Positions 26,001 to 38,974 of a DNA stretch of 64,000 nt are shown one piece after another. The position numbers and the translations under genes were made by a program. The notes under the pieces were generated by a model. That model did not search any database, was not told the DNA's origin, and worked only from the letters and a program-made list of their open reading frames with translations. The DNA comes from Ascaris suum. Taxonomy: Eukaryota; Nematoda; Chromadorea; Rhabditida; Ascarididae. The stretch lies in assembly GCA_013433145.1 (NCBI GenBank), contig CM024176.1, positions 10,774,520 through 10,838,519 on the forward strand. Direction: 5' to 3'. Numbering within the stretch: the stretch's first letter is position 1; the number at the start of each line of letters is the position of its first letter.

Positions 26001-26409
26001 TGCTGAAAATTCCTATAAGAATATGGTAGAAGATCTTTAGTGGAAAATTCGGTACAATAAATTCTGCATCTTCTTAACTAATCAGCATTAAATACAACCT
26101 ATTTTATGGCAATTGTTAGTGCGCTAATAATTGTCGAAAAAAAAAGAGCAATAAGACTTCTAGATCGTTTGATATGATAATATAATATCACTGATAAAGA
26201 TTTTTCTTAAATGAAACTTCCATATAATTGCCTAATCATATAGTTATGACATTGAAATAAATGGAAATATTGTAATCTCTATTCAAATAAATCAGGGATA
26301 TATATTTTTTTTTTCAAGCAAGTAAACTTACAGGGCTAATGTCGAGTATGCGTGCCGTTTCAGTCATATCAGAACCATCCAATGCTCGAATCAACGATAA
26401 ACCGGACAT
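8028..26409 (-). CDS. Multi-ankyrin-repeat protein, inversin/MLT-4-like
   Basis: Eighteen exons join with matching phase throughout: 26332-26409, 25477-25607, 22851-22986, 21191-21250, 19046-19196, 17345-17604, 16479-16629, 15054-15214, 14191-14347, 13098-13249, 12492-12617, 12152-12363, 10697-10929, 9517-9657, 8970-9037, 8675-8706, 8338-8540 and a tentative last exon 8028-8107. The product is 843 residues. Residues from about 27 to 375 form 11 ankyrin repeats (DRVALHYASE, GYTPLLVAAM, HSAVHWAVVCG, GRTAILWAASNG, RLSALHCAASHG, GDTPLFYAVTLG, GRTGLHLAAASG and others). Then come a Ser-rich linker, a charged helix (EAVDQRIQRIVQEEIQKAA), a Lys/Ser-rich low-complexity segment and a compact C-terminal block (VQIQYGKANERILVRSLIGN). 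Such proteins are cytoplasmic scaffolds. Inversin (MLT-4 in C. elegans, acting with NEKL kinases in moulting) is my best guess, but the C-terminal block was not matched to a family. The last exon rests on an acceptor (TATTATAG) and phase only. Confidence 0.82.
9071..9081 (+). repeat. G11 tract in ankyrin-gene intron
   Basis: A run of eleven G lies in a G-rich patch in the intron between the exons at 8970-9037 and 9517-9657. It is one of four long G or C homopolymers in this otherwise AT-rich window. Confidence 0.9.
12672..12698. repeat. Perfect 11-bp hairpin in intron
   Basis: ATTGTCTCCTG, a five-base loop (AAAGA), then the exact reverse complement CAGGAGACAAT. It lies in the intron between the exons at 13098-13249 and 12492-12617. 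Function unknown. Confidence 0.85.
16216..16255. repeat. 19-bp near-perfect hairpin with a 2-base loop
   Basis: The left arm at 16216-16234 (AAAATGTGGCGATAAAGTT) pairs with 16237-16255 with one mismatch, leaving only GA between them. The arms are too close for transposon ends, which suggests a template-switch inverted duplication. It lies in an ankyrin-gene intron. Confidence 0.85.
17078..17104. repeat. Perfect 11-bp hairpin in intron
   Basis: CTTTCCGTCTT, loop CATGA, AAGACGGAAAG. The bases just before it (GTCTTTCATGAAG) repeat the loop region, so the site has both inverted and direct repeats. It lies in the intron downstream of the exon at 17345-17604. Confidence 0.85.
17870..18235 (+). pseudogene. 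mariner-family transposase remnant
   Basis: Translation in shifting frames gives blocks of a mariner transposase in the right order: an ESSASGRAITYSDRRLEAL segment (compare the family's SGRP..DD..L block), then LGISKTIDAKRF (the helix-turn-helix with LG.S..T), then KKLDKWVSHELKE (family motif LGKWVPHEL), and then SDDVNEWLYDN (family motif DEKW..YDN around the first catalytic Asp). Stop codons and frameshifts interrupt it and the C-terminal half is missing or unrecognisable, so it is a fossil. It sits inside an ankyrin-gene intron, on the opposite strand. No terminal inverted repeats were identified. Confidence 0.7.
18440..18452 (+). repeat. C13 tract in intron
   Basis: Thirteen consecutive C, that is G13 on the ankyrin-gene coding strand, about 200 bp downstream of the mariner remnant. 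Confidence 0.9.
21870..21912. repeat. 16-bp imperfect hairpin in intron
   Basis: AGCATCGTTGAATGTT at 21870-21885 pairs with 21897-21912 with two imperfect positions, one of which is a G-U wobble in RNA. The loop is 11 bases. A second, shorter perfect hairpin (AGATCGCTT, loop GAA, AAGCGATCT) lies at 22078-22098. Confidence 0.75.
24740..24945 (+). pseudogene. Second mariner-family transposase remnant
   Basis: Translation in changing frames yields KVILHLKVTLASIWWCYNG, resembling the family's LHPKKVMVTVWWS..G block, then ARELTLQKLQIL, resembling HDNARPH....TLQKL just before the third catalytic Asp region. Stops and frameshifts abound. This covers the C-terminal half of a transposase, the complement of the remnant at 17870-18235, but the two are too far apart and too decayed to be shown to be one element. 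It lies in the 2.5-kb ankyrin-gene intron (22987-25476). Confidence 0.5.
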
Positions 26410-26450
26410 ATCAGTCGTTGATGAAATGATCGAATAATAATGACAAATCA
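26410..26450 (-). promoter_or_regulatory. 5' UTR with probable trans-splice acceptor, ankyrin gene
   Basis: On the minus strand ACAATTTCAG ends at 26451, leaving a 41-base leader before the ATG at 26409-26407. An acceptor this close to the start with no fitting upstream exon is the usual sign of spliced-leader addition in nematodes. A 5' UTR intron is the alternative. Confidence 0.5.
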
Positions 26451-26950
26451 CTGAAATTGTAAATCTCAAACGTTTGCGGAGATTTTCGAATGATAGCCGA
26501 GATGGTAGAGCAGAGATTAAAGATCCTACTTCAAAGGTGTTCACATAGAAGTACAAGATGGCGTAAGTGAGTGTGGAAGATTTTATTCAAAAATGATCAA
26601 TGAATCAGAGCAAAAATCTCCTTATCTCATATACAAATCGTCATGATCATTTCTTCTTTGTAGAACGCCACTTTGCAATAGGAGAAAAAAGGTTTTGCAA
26701 AAAGGAATTTTTTTTTTTTTGAAGAAAAGAGAAAGAAAAAAGACGACGCTTATTATTGGCTAATTTTTAAAAATTTTCACTGCATTTCTATGGGAATATT
26801 AGCTGTCCTCGGTAGTTTTATTCCTTTTTTTCCCCTGTTTAAAAAACGAAAACTTCGAAAGTTACATCAATTTTTAATGCGTAGAGATATTTCTCGAACA
26901 GCATTTTAAAAAATTAATTAACGAAAAGTGTTACATAAAATTAGCCAATA

Positions 26951-27010
26951 ATGACGTAAATGGCGCAAATGACGTAAATGGCGCAAATGACGCAAATGGC
27001 ATAAATGACA
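26951..27010. repeat. 18-bp tandem repeat upstream of the ankyrin gene
   Basis: The unit TGACGTAAATGGCGCAAA is repeated about three times, decaying rightwards (TGACGCAAATGGCATAAA). It lies about 0.5 kb upstream of the ankyrin-gene leader. Each unit carries a TGACGTAA core, the kind of site bound by CREB/bZIP factors, so it may act as a promoter element. That is inference from the motif alone. Confidence 0.8.
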
Positions 27011-27221
27011 CTCGATCGATTCTGTGCAAAGTTACACAAAAAAAAAAGTCTCTCTCGTTTCACTTCCAAATTCGCTCATCAACTTTAAGAGAAACTGTGA
27101 ATTTTAGCAGTTTTCAAAAACTTGAACACATTTCGCAACCAATCAGGTTGTGAAGATTTTCATCGAAGATCGCGGATAGGAAATTTGCAGAAATAATCGA
27201 AACAATTAAAATAATCATAAA

Positions 27222-28099
27222 TTATGTGCATATTTTACTTATTAATTGTCGGTAATTAATGAGACTAATCGAGCTGCTAAGCCGAATCGTGAAAACGATT
27301 GTCGAGCTAGATCCCTTGATGCGCTTATCCGTCTGTTTTATTCTGGCTAAATAATCCATACTTAAATGTGATGTCAAGACGAATTTGGAAGTGGAACAGT
27401 AAGAATTATTTCGATTCGAATTTTCAGCAGACACGTATTTTTCGAGTGGAGTCAACTTTAATGCAGCACTCCATGAGAAGGAAACTATGTGTAGCCGAAA
27501 GGACGGTTTAGGACGGTTTATATGCCGAAATTTTATCCCTACAAGGATGCCGACGCTGTTCATAATTTAGTTTTTTTTAACTTGAAAATCATTTAGGTCG
27601 TTTAATTTGACTTGAAAATTGCGAGATGTGGAAAACTATTAATATTATTGCATCTCTAATATAATTTTAGGCGTGAATGGCAAAGAGATAATATGTGAAT
27701 ATCCATTTTGCTAATCAAAAAAAAATTGAAAAAAAGAATGACTGGAAGAGATTATCTTCGCTCGTCGCATCTCATAGACAGCAATTGGAAAAGCGACAGG
27801 TTATTAAATTTTATATTAGGATTCTTTTAGTTGAACCATTTTCCTCATGGTGCAAATTTGCTGGATAGGTAATAGCCAAGTAAATTGGTGCATTGCGCAA
27901 TTTTCAGAAATGGGCCAGCCCAACAATTGAACGGAAATCGAAATATTCGAATAACAACAAAACGATGTTTACTTAGCGTTTTAAGGGGCAATAGACCAGC
28001 TGAAGACTTACTGATAAAGGATTCACATTTTACGTGCGGACGATAAGGCGTGAAACACCATGTGGGAGAGAATTTTATTTCATAGGTGGCATCCGCCAA
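27222..28099 (-). other. Weak minus-strand open frames, unrecognised
   Basis: Two minus-strand frames (27222-27563, 113 codons; 27845-28099, 84 codons) are open and slightly G/C-richer than the surroundings. The second reads SSAGLLPLKTLSKHRF then FRFPFNCWAGPFLK. No splice model connects them to each other or to the ankyrin gene, and no family was recognised. They could be exons of a small gene or chance. Confidence 0.15.
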
Positions 28100-28151
28100 C
28101 TTTCATTATAGTAGATTGTCGTATTCCTAATTTAAAATTAACGATAGTCAG

Positions 28152-31059
<2,908 letters not shown>

Positions 31060-33123
31060 CTATATCATGAATAAATCTTCCACATCATAATCATCAAAAA
31101 AAGGCAATGGCTGACGGATTGATGCTAAACGCGTTTGTTCGAATAACACTTTCGGATCGCTGTCTTCCATATTTGCCTGCAAAATGTTCAATTCGTTAGT
31201 CAACCGGCTACCTTTAAACAGTACTTCCCCTCGCAATCAAGCCTCCCCCCTTCCCCACAGTCAGTGATAATGCGATGCTTGTTTTTCTATATTGAGGTGA
31301 TGGAGAATTTCCATTGAATACGCAAACAATCTCGTCTAATTATTTACAACGTTTGATGCATATGAAGAAGAGTGAAATACAAGAAAGATTGAAAAATATA
31401 ACTGTAATTAGATCCAAAGAAATCATCCACTAAAAAAAGATCTTATTTGCTTTCTTTATGATGGTTCTCACCGCTCATTGTATATCAATATCTCATTTAT
31501 TCTTTGAGTAGATGCGGGCGGAAAAAATCGCCTTGTCTCTGTTAGGTTTTAATTGATTGCCAACTCAATATTAATAGATGAAATTGTATAAATTGTATTA
31601 CTTCGAAGATTATATCAACATTTAAAAGAAAAAGTTATATCGAACAAGGCAGCTAGCTGTTTGAACAAATCGTTGAGAAATATCAGCAAACATACCGGTG
31701 TTGTGACGAAAACAAGTTTGTCGGTTTTATTGCTGCTAATATAACGCGTAATGCTAAGCGGAAGAGAGCATCCAGGATCAACGAACGAATAAACCGGATC
31801 AACACGATAAATCCTGTTGTTAGAGCATTTTATCTGAAAGCTTACCACATGCCAAGCATTCTGACTGTATACAAGGATATTCTGCGTATCCCCTAAAAAT
31901 GACTCCTTCTCGGCGAGGAAAAAACTCGGCGAGGGAAAAATGTCAACCGTTCTTTTCTTCAGAAATTGCAAAATTTATTCAAAAATAGCGGTGTCATCAT
32001 GGCATTATCAAAGCAAAGTTATATGCTAATAAATCCTCTGGGTACTTTCAGTCATTTCTTATGTGTTAAGCACGTGACAACTTATTTCTTGATTAAGTAC
32101 ACCTCTAACATATTCTCGAAAAATATATAGTAAAATTTTCAGCTCTCAGAATGTCATGAATAATTTTTTATGCATTTTTAGTGAGAAAAAATTCCATGAA
32201 AAGGCTCAGTAAGCTCTGAAAAACTTTTTCTCGAATAAAGCAAGAATAGAGAAGCGAGGGTAGAGAAACGTAGTGGAAGACGAGGAAGATGGAGATAGGG
32301 AGGCAATTGCAACGATAGCGGGACTTGAAGTCAAAACTTACCTTAACTGCAATGCGGTCCTTCGTAGGGTTGGTTATTTGGATTTGCTGAACTTCGATGA
32401 CTGATTTCCATGCCAGTTTGCTTGGCTCCACGACTAACTGCGATTTGATATTTTCTGTAAGGAAACTTTAAACTCGAAGGGACGTCGATCAGGATTGAAA
32501 TGACACCAGTGATTGAGCAAAAAAAAAAAACGGCACGAGAATGCATTAGAGATAAGCTGTATTCCTCGATGTGAGATTGAAGTTTCGGGATCCACCTAGA
32601 AGCAAGTGGTTTCTAAACAACGCAATCGCAAGTGAAGAAGATTCTAAACGCGAACGCTGTGACATAGATGTGCTGCATTCATATACGACTACTTTCAATC
32701 CGGATGAACCGTGAGGTCAGGGATTTTTCTTTGTGAGGAGGGGAGGAGGGTGGAGGGAGTGCCGAATGTTTCAGTATATGATCAAAAAAGGTAGATAACT
32801 GGAAAGCAAAGGATCAATTCGTACTTGATGAGGTCTATTTTGCTCGCAAGCATTTCTTGACACGCCGTTCTCGAAAAACATTCTCGCAGATCACTCAAAC
32901 CGACCATTCGAGTGCTTCAGTTATCAAACTTCCACAGATAAAAGAGTCATCATTTTGGTCACTTGAAATGAAATTGCAACAATAGTATGTAAGAAAAACT
33001 ATATATCTAAATTGTGTGGAAGAGAGGAAAATAAAGCGACTCACGTTCATTTTGCTTTGTGGATTCACTGCCTTCTTCAGCCGGCTTGGACGTTTTATGG
33101 CACACTTCCGGAAGATTTAACAT
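31060..33123 (-). CDS. MSP-domain (sperm-specific family type) protein, 148 aa
   Basis: Four exons join exactly in phase: 33045-33123, 32342-32454, 31696-31833 and 31060-31176 (stop TAG). The product is 148 residues. About residues 30-115 are an MSP-fold domain: LVVEPSKLAWKS, IQITNPTKDRIAVKIKCSNN, YRVDPVYSFVDPGCSLPLSI, then TDKLVFVTTP. The LxxxP start, the ITNP and KIK.S/CNN strands and the VxP.YgfVdPG turn are those of the nematode single-domain MSP/SSP class. Members occur in the amoeboid sperm cytoplasm; some form the motility cytoskeleton. An N-terminal KTSKPAEEGSEST segment precedes the domain, and an acidic/aromatic tail (PFFDDYDVEDLFMI) follows it, both unusual for the minimal MSP. The start is the first ATG after a TTTTCCAG acceptor. 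There is no signal peptide. Sperm expression is inferred from the family. Confidence 0.88.
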
Positions 33124-33213
33124 ATGCTGGAAAAGAAATCATCGCCCTTAGCAATTCAAGTTTATTTGCAACATTAGCATTTGCAACATTTGCAAATATT
33201 GCAATATTTGCAA
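33124..33213 (-). promoter_or_regulatory. Trans-splice acceptor and 24-bp palindrome upstream of the MSP gene
   Basis: On the minus strand TTCTTTTCCAG ends three bases before the start codon, as expected for spliced-leader addition. About 65 bp further upstream, 33190-33213 is a perfect 24-bp palindrome built from TTGCAAATATTG and its complement, next to more TTGCAA-containing repeats (33170-33190). The placement makes a promoter role possible but unproven. Confidence 0.5.
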
Positions 33214-33938
33214 CACTTCTTGTGGTTTTTTTTTTCAACAACATCAAAACAAAACAGATGCAGATAGCCGTATAATAATCCATCGCGGTTGAATGCTTTT
33301 TCTAGAAATTGTTGAACTCGCAATTTTACTTACCGTTGTCGACCTGAAACGGAACGTACTTTCGCTATTCGCTCCACTTTCCCCATCCAGCGATCTCCTT
33401 TTTCCAAGCAAATAGCATCAGAAGGATATTAGCAGAAATGCCTACTAAGAGATTTTACATAGCTATTTTGTAACAATCGCGTTGTTAAAACTTTGTGACA
33501 GGTGCTAATAACCGTGATTGTTCCGGCTCTTTGTTGTAAGGCTCTACTTGAAATTATATGCTGAATTGAAGTCGTCGCGAGGCAGTATAGATGGGGTAGT
33601 ATGAAATCCAAACTTGATGGCGCACATAATTTTGGTTTCCTCTTAGTATTCAGCAATTTCCGAATATTACCTTGCCCGACTTACCCCTTCATTGAATGAA
33701 ATTCTCCGCAACATCCCGGAAATTGTCAGAAATTTCGATTGTTTCATTCAACCTTTGCTTTTTTATAAAATACACAAGATTTCATTCATTGATATGATTG
33801 ACATCTCTTAGGGTTCAATAGTCACACTCTTCGATGCCCTTACATTATGCCAATATTTTTGTTCGTTGAAGAGGGAATAGGATTTTTTTTCTTTAAATTA
33901 AGGATGATCTTCGCGATGGTTTGATCATGTTGGTGTTC

Positions 33939-34062
33939 TACTTTTTGAGCTGATCGGGACAAGTACTCTACAACGACGGGTGAGTATTACCCTCAAACGC
34001 AGAATTACGCCCATTACACATTGCAGCAGTTACCGGTTTTCTACAGTGGCGGTGCAGAAGAG
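33939..34062 (+). repeat. Direct duplication, copy 1
   Basis: About 124 bp (TTTTTGAGCTGATCGGGACA to GCGGTGCAGAAGAG), repeated at 34558-34680 with roughly 90 percent identity by eye. Differences are scattered substitutions and two compensating single-base indels near the end. The sequence is G/C-richer than its surroundings. No family was recognised. Confidence 0.9.
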
Positions 34063-34557
34063 TTGAGCAGACGTTCCTCTAGCTACGAAGTATTTTGCTT
34101 TCTTTTTGTTTGAGTGTGCTAACAATTTAAGCATTTTCTATTTTTATGCGCCTTATCACTTCACAAAAGCAGTACGTTATGGGGACTACGTCTATCGGTG
34201 TGCCCATACTTCCCAGCTCGAAATTCACCGTATCCTTTGGAATGAAGTTTACAGAACGGACACCATGGTCCATTATATCCGTGGTTCTCAGAAGTCATTC
34301 TTCCCTCCTGTTTCTAAATCCTGCCATTTTTTAACCCGTTAAGTATATATTGATGTTGCGTTTCTCGAGTTCAAATCTCTCAGGAATTTTTTGTATGGTA
34401 TAGTATTTTGCATAAACCAAACGATTCTGCAAAGTCAGAATCCACTCGCCTTTGCGGACATTTTACCATGAATTGAAGCGATTGTTGTACAGATCACTGA
34501 AGTGATGTCAGAAGCCTCTCTTTTATTAACAACACCAAAAATTCCCAGAACTATGTC

Positions 34558-34680
34558 ACTTTTTGAGCTGATCGGGACAAATACTATACAACGACGGGTG
34601 AAAATTACCCTCAAACGCAGAATTACGCCCATGACCCATTGCAGCAGTTACCGGTTGTTCTACATGGCGGTGCAGAAGAG
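34558..34680 (+). repeat. Direct duplication, copy 2
   Basis: Second copy of the block at 33939-34062, 0.62 kb downstream and in the same orientation. It lies inside an open frame (34502-34843) that reads through copy 2, whereas the matching frame is closed after copy 1, so coding function is doubtful. The intervening segment is not repeated. Confidence 0.9.
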
Positions 34681-36132
34681 ACACTTGTATCTATCAACTA
34701 ATATGGGAATTTCCTTTGTTCATCGAATCGAACATCCACTCCACTTTTTCGTTGTTGTCAAAAAAATCGGAAACGTCAGAACTTTCAAAACGCTGAAGCC
34801 AACTGCTGTGAATCGCTGTCATATGAATAAAACCAGGAAATAGGTTCATTTATGGATTAGGCAATTGCACATTTCAAGAATTTTGTCAAAACTTCCGGAA
34901 TGTCGCAAACTTTTGTTTTAATTTCGAAGCATCATGAAATTTGGCACCAGATGATGGACGTTTGCATCTAAGCTTAATTTCTGCGTAAGTTTTGGCCTGG
35001 AACCTTGATAGAATACTGTGATGTTTTTCGATCTGTTATTATTTAAATTGTTCAAAGATAGCGCATATTGTTTTTGAAAGTTTGGCATCCCCGAGTGAGC
35101 ATTAATTGAAATGTGTCAGGTGGTTTGCTGTTTTGGTCATCGACTTGTGGTGAAACATGGTGCCAGTAAAGCTTCGTCGATTCGTAAAATCTTTCCAAGG
35201 AACTAAGAGCATTTGTGCCAGGTTCGATTCGGGCTGGTCACCTTTTCCCGTCCAACCTTTTCTCACCTTTGCTAGAGATTATGCATAAGAGGTTAAACTA
35301 TGTAAAACAAACAGTATTTGATCAGAAAATGCCTTTGCTCGCGTAATCAAATACTGCTAAAGTTTTCGAGGTAGTTTCCCATAAATAGATCGGAGCGTCA
35401 TGTTTTGCATTAATTGGATTAACTTGCAAAAAGCATATAGTGTTTGGCGTACTATATAAAACTTTTCCTTATTTAATTTTATTTTTCATGCTTCATTCTC
35501 GAATGTTTTATGTGAGCAATTTCTCCGATATATTTCCGGCTAGAAAAAAAAATTTATTAATGCTTGAAAAATTCTTCAATTAAATAAAATCCTATGAAAA
35601 TTTTACTCTTTTTCTAAAAATAAATTAGTTTAGAAAGTTTAATCGTCGGTTTTTTTCTTTCAAAATTTATGAATAAAATTTTAAATCAAAATTCATAGTT
35701 TTTCTATTATGGGTTTTTTTGACAATGACATATTTTTGGGGCATTATATGAATTCATTCGGATAATCGAAGAATGCTACGAATATGATCCTCTATTAGCA
35801 GTAAATGCAACTTCATCTGTATTCTTTATATGAGCTCATTGCTAAACTATTCCACGATCAATAGCGTTTTTAAAAACTCTTTCATAAAATGCAAAAAAAA
35901 AGTTATCTACAGTAAAGGATTACGAAAGTTGCCATCAAAGTTCCATTAGATCAATTTCATACCCGAGCAAGAAATTGCGCACGCATTTATTAAGTGGAAT
36001 TTTTGTTGCTAGTTATAGAAATGATGTTCATATTGTATACGATATCCCACTCAATTCGATGAAAATAGTTGCTAAAATAAGGCATATAACACATAATACT
36101 TTTCATGGACAAGATTATCTAATTATATGAAA

Positions 36133-36369
36133 TTATATGAAATTATAGGAAAATGGCAAATCGAGAAAAATATTTAGTGAGAAAGAAAATATGGAAGAGA
36201 TTATTATGATTACGCTTTCGCTCGTTTCTGTTGCTTTCGTGCTTTGGTGCAACTCTGCTTTTTGCACATTCGACATCTTCTTATTCAGCGAAATTGAAGT
36301 TTTTCTCGACTTCTTGATTTGTCGCTTTCTGTGTGATTCATGTCTTTTGTTGCTCTTGCTTTCCTGCAA
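36133..36369 (-). other. Candidate basic exon, minus strand
   Basis: An acceptor AAATTTTGCAG precedes a Lys/Ser/Glu-rich frame (SNKRHESHRKRQIKKSRK, then KKMSNVQKAELHQSTK) that reaches a possible donor GAAAGC|GTAATC near 36219. The antisense strand of the same DNA reads as a hydrophobic, signal-peptide-like peptide (MEEIIMITLSLVSVAFVLW), so either strand could be coding. If minus, it might follow a micro-exon from the 38.3-kb gene in phase 0. No family recognised. Confidence 0.25.
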
Positions 36370-36377
36370 AATTTAGC

Positions 36378-36712
36378 CAATTACAAAGAAGGTGATGGTC
36401 ACCGAACGAAGCCGGTATCACCAGAAAACCAAGTGAGCGATAGTGGTTTAAAATGCGAGGACCTTCGATAACGGCAGGAAACAATAAAGCGAGCCTAGTT
36501 AGATCATGATAAAATGTAATGTAATGTGTAATGGTGATCGTCGTGATTCATCTGTGGACTTATTACCATTGAGCGCAAAGAAATCTGCTGCTCAATTATG
36601 TTCTTCACGATCCTTTAGCAAAGAGGCTTCTTTGCAGAAGAAGTGGAAGAAAAAAAAAGCCAAATCCTGCCACATTCACAGAAATAAAAAAGCAGATTTT
36701 CTGAATTCATAG
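36378..36712 (+). other. Candidate plus-strand exons, small hydrophilic protein
   Basis: After an AAATTTAG acceptor, 36378-36431 encodes NYKEGDGHRTKPVSPENQ and ends at a strong GTGAGC donor in phase 0. A second frame, from about 36503 to the stop at 36710-36712, encodes SSVDLLPLSAKKSAAQ followed by a Lys-rich tail. With the hydrophobic frame at 36191 as first exon, this could be a small secreted protein, but the donor for that exon is unclear. Not recognised. It conflicts with the minus-strand candidate at 36133-36369. Confidence 0.25.
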
Positions 36713-38099
36713 AGATTTATAGGGAAAATCTAATTTTTGGATTTTTTTTCTTCTTGTAAAATTATCGATGAAAAATTGATTTTGCGAAAATATTTTAGCG
36801 TTTCACTAAAAGAAATTAAGCGTTTAAAATTTTCTAATGAGTCGCTAATATTCACATTGGTTTTTTAAAACTCTTTCAAAATTTCTCGCTAACTGAAATC
36901 GAACCCTTCGAATTTTTCGAGCGTCAAATTATTCTCCCTCATTATCTACATTATTCTAATAATATCTGAAATGGGAAGACGGGTTTTTTTTTAAACGTAA
37001 CAATCGATTCAACGTCATACGAGTATATATATATATTTTTTAATCATTATTACTTCTGTAATCATATAATGCTTGTGAGGTTTTTGAAATAACTTTTGAA
37101 TGATAAATACTCATCACATGTCATTCATAAATTTCTCGCTGTATTAAACATGAATCTATCTCAACGTGGGCGATTGTGAATAATTAAGCCGATGATTATT
37201 CACAATCACACTCTTATTCCTGCTTTTGTACTAGTAAAACATGAATCCAACGCACTATAGTTGAGCCATCGGAAGCATATGATCCTATATCTTATAGCAC
37301 TTCTGCTTTAGCGTGCTTTTAATCGTGCACTATTTTAAACAAAAGTGCAAAAGTGCATTGATGGGGATATCTTTACCCTGAATGTCCTCTCATAGTTCGC
37401 ATGCGAGAGCTTTTTTTTTGAATGGTCGCGCTGAAACGTGCAACGCCCGTACTGAAATGCTGTCCCCATAATTTTGCGTTTATTGCATAATATGGAGAGC
37501 GCTCAGGAGGTTTGTATCGGATTGTTATACTGGATGTAGTTTCCAGGAGTAATAATCTGTGCGGTGGGAGTGGGCGGATTTCTTGTTTTTGGCTGACTCT
37601 TATAGGTTGAGATGCGGGTTTTCAAAGTGGCCACTTTTCAAAGCTTACCTTTGAACTCACTTAATTCTGGAAGTGAATGCCTGAAAATCGTTGCATCTTC
37701 ATGTTGCGTGTACTAAACGCTGTCAATTGATGCCAAGGAGCGGGACAACCAACTTGTGCGCCTCATTTCGAAACGCTTTTGAGCTCGCCGCGGCTCCAAA
37801 ACTTTCAGAAAAGTCAAGGAGGTCAGGCTTTTCCTAGCTGGGAGTTCATGTGGCCGAATTTTGCATTCCGTCTAGCCAGATAACAGGGGTCATTGAAGAA
37901 GGTGCAGTACGGTGTCGCAAGTCGCCTGCTCTTGATTTCGTGGTATAGGAAAGTAGAGGCATCTCAAAATTTGGTGTCTAATAAACGTTGGATTTTAGGA
38001 ATGACGTTTCATAAAATATCGGTAAGGAAAAAGACGCTGAAAGGCTAATATTTGCTATGAATGGACGAAATTACTCAATAATAGCGAAATAAAACACGA

Positions 38100-38974
38100 T
38101 TACATTTTCAAAAGCAATGTAGCCGTAATGGTACGGACATTTTTATCAGCGGTCGAGTTGTTGGTATTTTCGCCGATTGTGGAATTTTTCCCGTCGAGAG
38201 AGTTTGTCGATGACAAGGATGTCTCATCTTTTTCGCTTCTGCTGTGTGGTTTAGTTTTCCAGCTTCGATCGAGCTTATTGCTTACTTTTTTCCATCTTTG
38301 CTACAAAAAATTAACCGCATAGAGAGTCATAAAGGAAACGGCACATGAGAATTCACTCAAACATGCTGCCCATATTCTTGCTTTCAACAAAATTCACCAA
38401 TGACGAGCATGTTTTGTCTTTTCAATCTATTCTTTGAATCTTTTCTTTTGTTCTTTTGTTTCTAACATAATTTTTAATCAAATCTATCAAATATTTTGAA
38501 TTAGAAGAGTTATTTATTCGTTAAATTTTCCCTTTTAATCGTTCATTTTCTCAATTGTATAAATTATCACCTATCATTATTATATTGATAAAATCGAATA
38601 TATTGATATTTTTTTTTTTGTGAATATATAATAAATAAAATTTATAAGGCGAATCGTTATAGTGGAGGAAATATTTGAATTCATTTTAGAGGATATCATT
38701 AAAATCGTAATTATCCCATATCTTTTATATAAGTACTAAAGTATTTAAGAGGTATTCTCATTTAAACGAGTCATTAAAAATCCTTTTTGAATGAGCGGTC
38801 TAATTCGGCATTTCCAGGAAAAAAATGATATCTTTGATGATGAAACTTAAATCTAAACATTTCAAAAAAAAAGAGAAAAATTACCTTTGATCGAGCTGAA
38901 TGTGAACAATTGAACAGTAAAAACGTTAGATATAAATACGATAGCATAATGATGAATATCGTTTGCTCAATCAT
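38100..38974 (-). CDS. Candidate small secreted protein, two exons
   Basis: Exon 38885-38974 encodes a 30-residue start with a clear signal peptide (MIEQTIFIIMLSYLYLTFLL, then FNCSHSARSK) and ends at a GTAATTT donor in phase 0. Exon 38100-38300 follows a TTTTTTGTAG acceptor, also phase 0, and encodes 66 residues rich in Ser, Thr, Asn and Lys (DETSLSSTNSLDGKNS) to a TAA stop. The total is 96 residues. There are two possible N-glycosylation sites in the mature part (NST twice) and no cysteines there. No known family. An internal GTAAGC in the second exon offers an alternative 15-base micro-exon that could splice on to 36.4 kb. The plus strand is also open over the second exon but looks like an antisense shadow. 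Confidence 0.4.

Noticed and set aside
33012..33283. Open frames on both strands around the first MSP exon
   Set aside because: The plus frame is the antisense of that exon and its promoter repeats. The minus frame includes promoter DNA upstream of the acceptor.
35200..35240. GGTTCGATTCGGG resembling a tRNA T-loop
   Set aside because: No matching acceptor, D or anticodon stems upstream.
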